DNA of 64,000 bases from positions 62,001 through 126,000 of the forward strand of contig CALGUG010000007.1 in NCBI GenBank assembly GCA_937902315.1, read 5' to 3'. Positions 9,264 through 17,247 of the stretch are shown here, one piece after another. The position numbers and the translations under genes were made by a program. The notes under the pieces are model-generated. The model worked only from the letters and a program-made list of their open reading frames with translations. It was not told the DNA's origin and did no database searches. The stretch's first letter is position 1, and the number at the start of each line of letters is the position of its first letter. This DNA is from an uncultured Chloroflexales bacterium. Lineage in GTDB: Bacteria > Chloroflexota > Chloroflexia > Chloroflexales > Chloroflexaceae.

Positions 9264-9731
9264 ATGAAATCAGAGCAACTTTCTCAGACGAATCTTGAGA
9301 TTTGGACCGCATACCAAAGAATGGGCCTACGATTGGATGCGATTTTGGCTCAAGAATTGGCTCGCACAGGCCTTTCTCAGGCCGACTACGAGATCCTCTC
9401 GGCCCTGCTCGAGTCGCCGAACGATTCGATGCGCGCTATCTCGCTACGCTGTGGCATCGAGTGGGAGAAAAGCCGCCTCTCGCATCAGCTGCGGCGTATG
9501 GAGCAGCGCGGCCTGATACGGCGCGAGGCCTGTGAGGAGGATAACCGAGGTGCGGTGGTGCGGATCACTGAACGTGGTCGCGAACTTGCTATAGAAGCTA
9601 AAGCATGTTATGAACATGCTATACAACGCTATTTTGTCCAGGCTCTTAGCGAAGGAGAATTGCAACAACTGAAACAGATCTCTCAAACGCTTCTCGGCCA
9701 CCTCGATAATCTACTTCCTTTAAAACATTAA
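9264..9731 (+). CDS. MarR-family transcriptional regulator
   Basis: A 155-residue winged-helix regulator. Residues about 35-110 form the DNA-binding part: LSQADYEILSALLES, then SRLSHQLRRMEQRGLIRRE as the recognition region, then a wing with RGAVVRITERGRE. MarR proteins bind palindromes as dimers and usually release DNA on binding a small ligand or on oxidation. Cys residues occur near 61, 92 and 118, but no OhrR-type N-terminal Cys is obvious. It diverges from the flavoprotein operon across two palindromes and is the likely repressor of that operon. Confidence 0.9.
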   Translation: MKSEQLSQTNLEIWTAYQRMGLRLDAILAQELARTGLSQADYEILSALLESPNDSMRAISLRCGIEWEKSRLSHQLRRMEQRGLIRREACEEDNRGAVVRITERGRELAIEAKACYEHAIQRYFVQALSEGELQQLKQISQTLLGHLDNLLPLKH

Positions 9732-9786
9732 TTGCCAGTAGTACGTGCGCGCACGAATTAATGTTAGCTTCAGAAGGGAAAAATAT

Positions 9787-10281
9787 ATGGTAAGTCCTCA
9801 TCTCGAGACCTATCTGAACGACCATTTGGCAGGCTCCGAAGGCGCGCTCGAACTCCTTGAACATCTTATTGGCGAACAGAGCGATTCTGAGCTCCGCCAA
9901 GAGCTCGAACGCTTGTACAACGAGATCAGCCTCGAGCGGCAACAGCTTGAGGCTTTGATGGGACAGCTTGGAATCGAAATCGACCATCCGCGCAAGTTTG
10001 TCGGCTGGATCGGCGAAAAGCTCGCTTGGCTTAAACTTCAGTTCGAGTCATCAGAAGATGGCAGCATGCGCCTCTTCGAAGGCCTCGAAGCTCTCTCGCT
10101 TGGTTTAACCGGACAGCAAGCCCTTTGGCGTGCGCTCTCTCATATCGCCCCCAACATCCCCGTACTCCAATCATACGATTACGAGAGCCTGATCGCCCAA
10201 ACTGAGGATCAATACCGACGAGTCGAGGCTATGCGCCTAGCACTAGCATCGTCTGCATTGGTTCATACCGGCTCTTCCTAA
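9787..10281 (+). CDS. Helical protein, possibly ferritin-like, function unknown
   Basis: A 164-residue protein predicted to be mostly alpha-helical, with patterns such as LETYLNDHLAGSEGALELL and GLEALSLGLTGQQALWRAL. Such proteins are found in many bacteria and look like a four-helix bundle, but I cannot place metal ligands with confidence and do not assign a function. The ATG at 9787 with AGAAGGGA in front is preferred over an upstream GTG at 9745. A 12-bp palindrome (CGTGCGCGCACG at 9744-9755) lies just upstream. It follows the MarR gene in the same direction by 55 bases and may be co-transcribed. Confidence 0.7.
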   Translation: MVSPHLETYLNDHLAGSEGALELLEHLIGEQSDSELRQELERLYNEISLERQQLEALMGQLGIEIDHPRKFVGWIGEKLAWLKLQFESSEDGSMRLFEGLEALSLGLTGQQALWRALSHIAPNIPVLQSYDYESLIAQTEDQYRRVEAMRLALASSALVHTGSS

Positions 10282-10394
10282 CCACTGGTAGGCCCTTTGC
10301 ACTACGTCTTCTCTGCCTACTGTCGCTCAAGATAACGCTTGCTATCGATGTCGCTTGTGCAATCCAGACTGCATTGCAAGACAGGAGCAGGTCT

Positions 10395-11237
10395 ATGGCT
10401 GAGATTCAGATTAGTTGGCTTTGGGTGGTTTTTATGGTCGTGGCGATTCTGCTCGAATTCGCCGCACCTTTGGCTTTATCGGTAGAGTTGGCGCGGCGCT
10501 TTGATCTTTCCTGGCGCTTCTTTGGCATCGGCATCTTCATCTTCCTCGTTTCGCAGGGTATGATGCGTATTCCGCTTGAAAACGAGGCGCGCAGTCAGCT
10601 CTTCCCCGAAGATATGTCCTCGCTTGGCGTCCAGTTGTCGTGGATCTTCTTCTCGGCTCTGCTTACGGCCTTCTTTTGCCAGTTTGGGCATTTCGCCGCT
10701 CTGCGCTGGCTCTTCAAAGAGCCCGAGCGCGATGCCAAAAATACGATGATGTACGCGTTGGGCTTCGGAGGGATTCAGCTCTTTGCGATCGCCTGTCTGA
10801 CGCTATTCGGGCTGCTGGCGGCCTTTATTTTGCCTTTTGTCATCAATCGCGCCTCCTACGACGCCCAACTCACCGCGCGCGAGCATCTGGCCAACCTCGC
10901 CTCGCAGGCGACCTGGTACCCCTTGGTCAGCGCCTGGGATCGGCTGCTCAAGCTGATCGTCCATATCGCCCTAGCCCTGCTGGTCTTGCAAGTCTTTAAA
11001 GGCGGTGGTATGCGCTGGCTGTGGTATGCCATGGCCGCCCATTGGGCCGTGATCTTTGTCTCGCTGGGCCTGCCCGCCGTCTTCCGCCTAGAGGGTGGCG
11101 CATCCTTGTTGGCGAGCGCCGGGATCATGACCTTGATCGCTGCAGGCGGCTGCTGGCTGATCTGGCGCTATCGCGATCCCGACCTGTTTGTATTCCAGCG
11201 CGAACCGCAAATCGCGCCTCGCGTCAAAACCAGTTAA
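10395..11237 (+). CDS. YhfC-like multi-pass membrane protein lacking the protease motifs
   Basis: A 280-residue protein with about seven to eight membrane segments. It resembles the YhfC group of putative intramembrane metalloprotease relatives in the early segment (DLSWRFFGIGIFIFLVSQ, then MRIP) and in topology. As I recall that family it carries a Glu-Glu-x-x-R motif and a GHGG-E motif. Here the matching places read FCQFGHFAALRW (about residues 94-105) and GFGGIQ (about 123-128), so the expected acidic and His residues are gone. The ATG at 10395 has CAGGAGCAG before it. Family assignment is moderate; loss of activity is inference. Confidence 0.65.
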   Translation: MAEIQISWLWVVFMVVAILLEFAAPLALSVELARRFDLSWRFFGIGIFIFLVSQGMMRIPLENEARSQLFPEDMSSLGVQLSWIFFSALLTAFFCQFGHFAALRWLFKEPERDAKNTMMYALGFGGIQLFAIACLTLFGLLAAFILPFVINRASYDAQLTAREHLANLASQATWYPLVSAWDRLLKLIVHIALALLVLQVFKGGGMRWLWYAMAAHWAVIFVSLGLPAVFRLEGGASLLASAGIMTLIAAGGCWLIWRYRDPDLFVFQREPQIAPRVKTS

Positions 11238-11258
11238 ACCGAATCCACTTGATACATC

Positions 11259-11324
11259 TTTGGCGGTGAGGTCCTTAGCTTCCATTCGGTCCTCACCGCG
11301 TCCGCCTTCGGCTATCAACATCCC
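11259..11324 (-). repeat. Family A dispersed repeat, copy 3
   Basis: The minus-strand core is at 11297-11314. This copy has the clearest stems: an outer GGCGG (11262-11266) with CCGCC (11302-11306), and inner GGTGAGG (11265-11271) with CCTCACC (11291-11297). A GAATGG loop (minus strand) lies inside. Confidence 0.9.
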
Positions 11325-11400
11325 ATCCAACAAATAAGGTCGTATCTGCCGTGTGCTGAGGCCGCCCCCACACTTGATGCCCCATCCGCTGAACAATTGC

Positions 11401-11450
11401 GTTTTTGGCCTTCTGCAGAGGGAACTTGACCATTTTTGTTGTATACAACT
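11401..11450 (+). repeat. Family B relic with collapsed palindrome
   Basis: TTTTTGGCCTTCTGCAGAG, GGAACTTGACCATTTTT and then GTTGTATACAAC (11438-11449). The last is only the outermost arms of the family's central palindrome joined together. Confidence 0.7.
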
Positions 11451-11500
11451 TGGAACGATACAAGCTGATCGTGTATGGGCTTTGGGAGCGGGATAAACGA

Positions 11501-11530
11501 AAGGATGGCACTGTTTATGGCACCATCCTT
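11501..11530. terminator. Terminator-like hairpin
   Basis: AAGGATGG at 11501-11508 pairs with CCATCCTT at 11523-11530, followed on the plus strand by ATTTTTGTTG. It sits between convergent genes. Confidence 0.55.
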
Positions 11531-11552
11531 ATTTTTGTTGCCTTGCTGCTTG

Positions 11553-13181
11553 TTAGTGTCGGATCAGCGGTAGATCGATCTTGAAATCACCATCTTGAAC
11601 TGGCTGCTCACCATTGTCGGGCGGATTCTCACCTTCGTCAGGCGGGTTTTCGCCCTCATCAGGTGGGTTCTCACCCTCATTTGGCGGGTTCTCACCAGTA
11701 TCAGGAGGGGTGCCACCATTGTTGGGCGGATCCTTCCCTTCATCAGGAGGACTGTTCTCTTCGATCACAAAGGTATAGACTGCACCTGAGGCAGGAGCGC
11801 TATTGTCGGTTTGATCTCCATTGATGCCTGTTGCGCCACTGGCTTCATGTATGGCACTGATTGCTATCATTTCTCCGGAGAGCACAGCCATATAGCCAAA
11901 ATAGTCTCGGGTATCTGGATTAGGCGCGACGATCTTCATTGCATCTTGCCATCCATCGGCGGTTTTTACAAACAAATGAGCGGCACCTTGATAGTTCCAA
12001 TTGCTATTGCTATGGAAGGATACACCAACCAACACCTTATTCCCTTCAATCACAACTGTATGTCCAAATGCTGCATTTGGAGAGTAACTATTCGCTTTGA
12101 GATAGGTTATCTTTGACCAATCGCCTGGGCTGGCTTGCTCAAAGATATAGGCCGCACCTAGTTGAGGACTGGTTCCAACTGACGAAGTGATTTCGGGGTT
12201 GACACCGAATAGCTCATTTTCATCTGTAGGAGCACCAACCACAATAGTTTCATTATCGATATCGAGTGAATAACCGAAACTATCGAAGGTCGGGCTATCG
12301 GCCATATGGGAATAGAGCGTACTCTCAAGCTGCCACGTTGACCCACTTCGGCGGTAGACCTCAACATAGCTGTTTTTTTGCTGGGAAGTCATATGCTGAT
12401 GGCCTAGGACATGACCGAAATAAGGTGCCCCAAGGAATTCTCCATCTTGCAAATTGGAAATCGCTATCAGATCTTGATCGATAGCTACATCGAAAGCATA
12501 CATTACATTTGCTTCTGGCGCTTCTTTATGGAACTCTTGGATCCATTGGCCTTCTTGATTGCGCCGAAAAATGGTGAATGCGCCTGGATGCTCAGTTGTA
12601 CCCATACTTGAAACAATAGCTGTGTCGCCCGAAAGATCAAGGGCGAAACCGAATGCCCCAAAAGCCCACGAGCTTGGTGCAAAAAGTTGACCTTGTAGTT
12701 GCCAAGAATTGTTATTATCTCTTTCGTAAATATAAACCGTTCCTGCTCTGAAGATGTCATTGTCACCTTGTTGCAGAGTGTAGTCAGGATCGCCTATTAG
12801 TAGACGATCGCCTTCAAGCGCTATACTACTGGGGAATTCATATATATGAAGAGGGTTTGGGATTGTGATTTGAGCTTCCTTCTGCCAGGTTCCTTGGGCT
12901 GTACGTCTAAAAATACTGAGATCGTTGAATTGTGCAACCGCTAAGGTGTCGCCAGACATAGCCATAGGATAGCCAAAAGAGTAGCTGTGGCTAGTAGGTG
13001 TGTTGTTTTTGATATAGGCATCAAAAACGACGTTAACGGATGGCTGTTGACTTTGAGCGAAGATATCCGGAGTCAGCCGAAGAAGTTTGCTCGATTGATG
13101 ATGAACAGCGACAAATCCTATCAGCAGAAAGAGAGCTGCAAAGCGAACCGTTTTGATAAGAGCAGATCGTGTGGGCTGCAT
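11553..13181 (-). CDS. FG-GAP-like beta-propeller exoprotein with Pro-rich repeats
   Basis: A 542-residue secreted protein. An N-terminal hydrophobic segment (about residues 11-27) is followed by seven-odd beta-propeller blades with the pattern 'Gx, ALDGDTAIVSS' (for example IALEGDRLLIGDPD, LDIDNETIVVGAPT). This is typical of FG-GAP/integrin-alpha-like repeats and suggests a ligand-binding surface protein. Near the C-terminus a tandem of an 8-residue unit (GENPPDEG and variants, DNA about 11615-11750) forms a stiff Pro/Glu spacer, followed by the tail KIDLPLIRH. That tail resembles the ends of other exoproteins here. Confidence 0.8.
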   Translation of the reverse strand: MQPTRSALIKTVRFAALFLLIGFVAVHHQSSKLLRLTPDIFAQSQQPSVNVVFDAYIKNNTPTSHSYSFGYPMAMSGDTLAVAQFNDLSIFRRTAQGTWQKEAQITIPNPLHIYEFPSSIALEGDRLLIGDPDYTLQQGDNDIFRAGTVYIYERDNNNSWQLQGQLFAPSSWAFGAFGFALDLSGDTAIVSSMGTTEHPGAFTIFRRNQEGQWIQEFHKEAPEANVMYAFDVAIDQDLIAISNLQDGEFLGAPYFGHVLGHQHMTSQQKNSYVEVYRRSGSTWQLESTLYSHMADSPTFDSFGYSLDIDNETIVVGAPTDENELFGVNPEITSSVGTSPQLGAAYIFEQASPGDWSKITYLKANSYSPNAAFGHTVVIEGNKVLVGVSFHSNSNWNYQGAAHLFVKTADGWQDAMKIVAPNPDTRDYFGYMAVLSGEMIAISAIHEASGATGINGDQTDNSAPASGAVYTFVIEENSPPDEGKDPPNNGGTPPDTGENPPNEGENPPDEGENPPDEGENPPDNGEQPVQDGDFKIDLPLIRH

Positions 13182-13262
13182 TGGATACCTTTTAAGCCGT
13201 TTTCAATGTTCTTAAACCTTTGAGGGCGAAAAGCATTGTTCTATTCTAACAGAAACCATTAA

Positions 13263-13293
13263 CAAAGGGTTGGCTTCAGTAGCCAACCCTTTG
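13263..13293. terminator. Terminator hairpin
   Basis: Perfect 13-bp arms CAAAGGGTTGGCT and AGCCAACCCTTTG with loop TCAGT, 19 bases beyond the stop of the minus-strand gene at 13313. Confidence 0.85.
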
Positions 13294-13312
13294 CTTTTGA
13301 GCGGAGGAGGAA

Positions 13313-15745
13313 TTACTTGCGGACAAAGGGCAGAGCGATAAAGTATTGGTTGTTAGGTTGTTCTTGCTTCTCGCTGGTGCCCATACCTTGGATGACAAAG
13401 CTAAAGCTCGGAATGGTAGGATCCTCGCTCTCGATAGTGACGATTGCGCTGCGCAGACCGCTGGCCTTGGGTGTGAAGCGGATCTGGAAGCCGCTAGCCG
13501 AACTAGGAGCGATAGTGCTGTTTGGCAATTGGCTAATGCTAAAGTCGCTAGCATGTGTCCCGCTGATGCGTAGCTTGCTAGCGCTTAGGTTGAGTGGCTT
13601 GTTGCCGTAGTTGGTGATGATAAAGGTGTGGCTGAGCGATTGATTTACTGGCACGCTGCCAAAGTCAGTCTTGTTTTCGCTACTAGCCTTTGTTTGACCA
13701 TTCTTAATCATCACTCCGCCGCCAAGTACAGTAAACAGTTGCTCCTTTGCTTCCTCTGAACCAGCAGCGCTTGCAGCATACCCTTGGATCTTGAAACGGA
13801 ATTCAGGATAGACGAGATCGCTGCTGCGAATGGTTACAAATGCCTCATGCAAGCCAGGGTTGGTAGGGTTAAAGCGAATAGTGAGCGTTGCCGTAGTGAT
13901 CTCGCCCATCGGTGTGTTTATAACGCTAAAGCTGTTGGCTTGAGGACCAGTGATCGTGATCGGCTGAGAAGGATGCATAGAGAGCGTGCCAGTGCCAACT
14001 TTTTGAATGACGAAGCTATGATCCTTCTGGCTATTTACGGTGATTGCGCCGAAGTCGGTATTGTTGGTAGGCCAGATCAGCCCTTCGTTATGCTGAATGC
14101 TATGCCCATTACCGGTGATCTGGATGTTAGTCGAAGCTGGATTGGGCTGAGTGGGCGAGAGATAACTCGAGGCTTGAACAATAAATTGGTGTTCTGTGAC
14201 TACCGGTAATTGAGCTTTGATTGTAACGGTTGCTGTATGGACTCCTGTTGATGGAGCGGTGAATTTGACGTTGAAAGGAGCGCTAAATCCTACTGGAAGC
14301 GAGTTCGGCACTATATATTGGTTACTAGAGAAACCTTTACCGGAGATGTGTATGGTAAGGTTCTTCAGGTCGCTCGTTCCATTGTTCACTATGTAGAATT
14401 GGTGAGTAGCAGTCGAGCCTACTTGAACATTGCCAAAATCGGTCTGGTTATTGATGTTAGGCGTGCTAGAACCATTAGGAATGTCGATGCCGTTTCCGGT
14501 CACATTCAAGACGATAGAGGAAGCGAAACCCTTGATTGGGAAGCTGTAGACAGGCTCATTGACGGCAGTCGAAGTGATTGTGACGGTGGCCTCTTTGGGA
14601 CCTAAGCTTGTAGGTTCAAAAACGATATCTAGGTCTTTAGGCTGGGCAACGTAGACACGATGTGTTATTGGCGAAGTGATTCGGAACTCGCTTGCGTCTT
14701 TGCCACTGATGCTGATATCACTGATATCGTAGAAGTCAGTATTGCTATTCATCAGTTTGAAGGTGCGAGTGGGAGTTGTGCGTCCGAGATAAGCTGTGCC
14801 GAAGTCGGCAGGCTGTTCTGGAGTACCTGCGTCTTCAACCTTAATGAAAGGTCCACTCCCAGTTCCTTTGACTAGGAAGACTTGACGATTTTGATAAAAC
14901 GCACCGTTGGTCTCGATCAGAACAGTTATAGCCTGTTCCCCAGCAATCGTCGGGTTGAAGCGAATGCTGAAGGTGGTCGACGATTGTGGTGGGATGACCG
15001 GTTCAGCTTGTTGTACGATTGTAAATTGATTAGGATTCTTTTCCCAACTAATCTTGATAGGCTCTTGTTCATCAAGAATAAGCGGATAATTACCTCGATT
15101 CTCGATTGTAAAGGTATGAACTCTTGTGGAACCTAAAGCGGTTGCATAGAACTGACAGTAACCTGATACTCCAACAACACAGCCGATATCTTCAGTTATT
15201 GTCCAGCTTCTTATCTCTCGTAACCAAAAGACAGGCACTTGGCCATTACCTGTTACATCGAATTCATAGACAGGTGTGTCGGGGTCATTGCTCCGAATCG
15301 AAATCGCTGCTCTGTTTTCATTGGGCGTTTCAGGTGTAAAAGCGATTTGAAGAAAAAATGATTCACCCGGGTTTAAACTTGTAGGAAAGTCGTTGAGAGG
15401 ACGAAATGCTGCGATAGAGGAGATATGAGAATAGTTGTTGAATGTAAGGACGCCGGTACCTTGATTCTTGATCTCAAAGGTATGGACGACCTCTTGACGT
15501 GTTACAACGGTGCCGAAGTCTGTACCATTAGTAACACTAGGGCTCACATTAGGATCAACGCTTTTAGGAACGATAGGTTGGTCGTCTGTACCAAAGATAA
15601 CGATATCCGGTGTCCCAGTTTGGGCTAGAACAACATCTGAGTTTTGAAACGAGCTATCGATTGAATGGGTTGCGTAGGCGAAAGATGGCAGTAAGAGAAA
15701 AACAGTGAGACCGAGCAGAAGGAACCGCCGAATTTTAGACGCCAT
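13313..15745 (-). CDS. Exoprotein of choice-of-anchor D / ASPM-Hydin-like repeats
   Basis: An 810-residue secreted protein. The signal peptide runs to about residue 26 (PSFAYA). About six Ig-like modules of roughly 100-120 residues follow, each with the sequence plan 'TDFGxVxxxxxxxHxFxIxNxGxxxL ... FxIRFxPxxxGxxxAxVTIxSxDP'. This is the choice-of-anchor D repeat pattern of bacterial surface proteins. It ends in ALPFVRK, similar to the tails of neighbouring exoproteins. CAAAGGAGTG precedes the ATG. It probably stays in or on the cell envelope; no enzymatic motif is seen. A broken relative lies at 22225-22500. Confidence 0.85.
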   Translation of the reverse strand: MASKIRRFLLLGLTVFLLLPSFAYATHSIDSSFQNSDVVLAQTGTPDIVIFGTDDQPIVPKSVDPNVSPSVTNGTDFGTVVTRQEVVHTFEIKNQGTGVLTFNNYSHISSIAAFRPLNDFPTSLNPGESFFLQIAFTPETPNENRAAISIRSNDPDTPVYEFDVTGNGQVPVFWLREIRSWTITEDIGCVVGVSGYCQFYATALGSTRVHTFTIENRGNYPLILDEQEPIKISWEKNPNQFTIVQQAEPVIPPQSSTTFSIRFNPTIAGEQAITVLIETNGAFYQNRQVFLVKGTGSGPFIKVEDAGTPEQPADFGTAYLGRTTPTRTFKLMNSNTDFYDISDISISGKDASEFRITSPITHRVYVAQPKDLDIVFEPTSLGPKEATVTITSTAVNEPVYSFPIKGFASSIVLNVTGNGIDIPNGSSTPNINNQTDFGNVQVGSTATHQFYIVNNGTSDLKNLTIHISGKGFSSNQYIVPNSLPVGFSAPFNVKFTAPSTGVHTATVTIKAQLPVVTEHQFIVQASSYLSPTQPNPASTNIQITGNGHSIQHNEGLIWPTNNTDFGAITVNSQKDHSFVIQKVGTGTLSMHPSQPITITGPQANSFSVINTPMGEITTATLTIRFNPTNPGLHEAFVTIRSSDLVYPEFRFKIQGYAASAAGSEEAKEQLFTVLGGGVMIKNGQTKASSENKTDFGSVPVNQSLSHTFIITNYGNKPLNLSASKLRISGTHASDFSISQLPNSTIAPSSASGFQIRFTPKASGLRSAIVTIESEDPTIPSFSFVIQGMGTSEKQEQPNNQYFIALPFVRK

Positions 15746-16177
15746 CTTTTCACTCCTTTGCTACAACGGATCGGCGAAGAAACTCTTCATTATTTGATAA
15801 CTTTACCCCATGAATTTATCCTTACTAATTTATTGTACGGTAGAGAGAGTAAAAAGTTTCAAATAGTAGTTAGTATTTTTCAATTGGGTTACAAGCCAAG
15901 CTATCAGGAGCGGTTGTGATCTGTCAATAATGAATAAGCCTTCCGAGAGTTAGATAGTCTATATCTGGTTCCGGTTGATTGCTTTCTATCTGGTCTTTGG
16001 CAGAGTAGAACTTGATTTTTTTTGTGAGAGATTTCGTGCTGCCGCGCGAAGTCTCTCACAACCCTTTTCCAGCTTTTCATTGTTCTGTGCTAAGAGAGTA
16101 GGTGCCTTTAAATTAAAAGGATTTGATATGACCTAGTGTAAGGTTAGTTATATCCTAAAATAATGGATTGTTGCTAA
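15746..16177. other. AT-rich intergenic region
   Basis: This is the upstream region of the choice-of-anchor D gene, AT-rich, with a family B repeat at about 15994-16131. No gene or RNA is recognised. Confidence 0.7.
15994..16131 (+). repeat. Family B dispersed repeat with palindrome
   Basis: TTTGGCAGAGTAGAACTTGA is followed by the palindrome at 16022-16061. Arms TTGTGAGAGATTTCGTGC and GCGCGAAGTCTCTCACAA differ from perfect pairing at two places, and both become G-U pairs in RNA. The tail ends near GGATTTGATATGA. Confidence 0.8.
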
Positions 16178-16470
16178 TTATTTGCTGAACATTAGATGAC
16201 AGTTATCAAAGATAGCGTTGAGCCAAGCGGCATAGGCTTCTTTGATCGGCAGTTCGAGTTCGCGCCGAATTCGGCGGCGTAAGCTAACGGTCGGCTGCTT
16301 GCTGCGCGGGTCGAAGCCCGGCTTCTCGTACTCTCCCAGACGAGGCCGCTGCCGCGTTTCTGCCAAGCGGGTAGATCGAGGCGCGCCACCATCCAGATGC
16401 CGGGCAACACACAATGGTCGTGGGCCGTTTCAAAGACCCGCATACGTTTGTCGAAACTATCAAAGTCCAT
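16178..16470 (-). pseudogene. Internally deleted thg1-type tRNA(His) guanylyltransferase
   Basis: The frame starting at 16470 encodes a Thg1-like N-terminus (KRMRVFETAHDHCVLPGIW, then MVARLD). It then runs directly, in frame, into what in Thg1 proteins is the C-terminal region (LPAWQKRGSGLVWE). About 160 central residues are missing, including the catalytic metal-binding part that follows ARLDGRGF. One base is then lost after the WE codons, and the rest continues in another frame (YEKPGFDPRSKQPTV, RRRIRRELELPIKEAYAAWL) to a stop at 16178. The start overlaps the kinase stop by 11 bases, as expected for a coupled pair. Thg1-like enzymes add nucleotides to tRNA 5' ends; this one cannot be active. 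Confidence 0.8.
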
Positions 16471-16903
16471 CCTTCCACTCCTCAACCACAAAGCCTGTCT
16501 CGTCGAGCTTGACATAAAAGAGCTGATCGAAACCGTCGCTGAGCTGGGGCCGTTCGAGCCGACCGAGCGTGCCATAGATGGCTTTGTCGGGCACGACGCC
16601 GTAGCCGCGCTGGGCGTTGCGCCGCAGGCAGGCTTCAACATCGGCTTGAAAGTAGTAGCCGATCGTGCGGAACTTAGCCGCTTGCGCCGCTTTCAAGAAG
16701 GGCGCTCGTTCGCTGTGGCTAGTGTTGGTGTTGTCGATCACGCAGGGCTGGCGCAGAGCGAGGCAGGTTTGAAAGAGCGTGCGCTCGCGATGGCGCGTTT
16801 TGAGCATATCGAGGTTGATGCGCACATGGCTGTGAAAAAAGCGCTCTTTGTAGAAGCTCGATTTGCCCGAGGCCTGCAAACCTATAAACAAAATCAGTTC
16901 CAT
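16460..16903 (-). CDS. P-loop kinase of Pnkp/AAA_33 type next to thg1 remnant
   Basis: A 147-residue P-loop protein with Walker A GLQASGKSSFY at about residues 8-18. There is a hydrophobic strand with Asp (VIDNTNTSHSER) in the position typical of polynucleotide-kinase-like enzymes, an Arg-rich lid (EACLRRNAQRG), and a C-terminal block DGFDQLFYV. Such kinases often sit beside bacterial Thg1-like genes and would phosphorylate nucleic-acid 5' ends, though the substrate is inferred. It overlaps the thg1 remnant by 11 bases. No clear ribosome binding site is seen before the ATG at 16903, and a family B repeat begins 38 bases upstream. It appears intact even though its partner is broken. Confidence 0.75.
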   Translation of the reverse strand: MELILFIGLQASGKSSFYKERFFHSHVRINLDMLKTRHRERTLFQTCLALRQPCVIDNTNTSHSERAPFLKAAQAAKFRTIGYYFQADVEACLRRNAQRGYGVVPDKAIYGTLGRLERPQLSDGFDQLFYVKLDETGFVVEEWKDGL

Positions 16904-16940
16904 GCTAGAGTTTGTGCTACTTTCGTTTGATCACTTTGTC

Positions 16941-17050
16941 TTTTTGGCCTTCGGAAGAGTGGAACTTGATTATTTTTCCGGCTTTTTGTTTTCCCGCATT
17001 GAGAGAATTCTCTCCTTTCTTTTTGGCCTTCGGGTGGGCGAAACGTTTTG
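16941..17050 (+). repeat. Two partial family B copies in tandem
   Basis: TTTTTGGCCTTCGGAAGAG begins at 16941 and a second CTTTTTGGCCTTCGGG at 17019. The first carries a different short palindrome, GAGAGAATTCTCTC (17001-17014), where others have the long one. Confidence 0.7.
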
Positions 17051-17104
17051 ATTTGCTTGCTGGCTGACGGGACGCCGATTCAACCAGCCGAATGGATGGA
17101 AAGG

Positions 17105-17166
17105 ATGTTGATAGCCGGAGGCGGACGCGCTAGAAGCCGAATGGGTGTTAGAAGCCTCGCCGCCAG
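17105..17166 (+). repeat. Family A dispersed repeat, copy 4
   Basis: The core is at 17112-17129 with one change (TAGCCGGAGGCGGACGCG). The loop contains GAATGG and the element ends at CGCCGCCAGA. Confidence 0.85.
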
Positions 17167-17247
17167 ATGACTCAACCGCTGGATAGGCTGAAGCTTCGCT
17201 GGAAGGATGGGCTAGCCCACGAAAGCCGGCCCATCGCGAGCATTCAC

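Larger units (their letters stand above)
11238..11552. other. Convergent intergenic region with repeats
   Basis: Holds family A copy 3, a family B relic and a terminator-like hairpin between two convergent genes. No gene is seen. Confidence 0.75.
16904..17247. other. Intergenic region with repeats between RNA-repair genes
   Basis: Holds two partial family B copies (16941-17014 and 17019-17050) and family A copy 4 (17105-17166). No gene is seen. The repeats separate the HEAT-protein gene from the kinase gene. Confidence 0.7.

Noticed and set aside
16460..16903. Zeta-toxin or other toxin kinase
   Set aside because: No antitoxin gene is adjacent, and the overlap with a Thg1-type gene fits RNA repair better.
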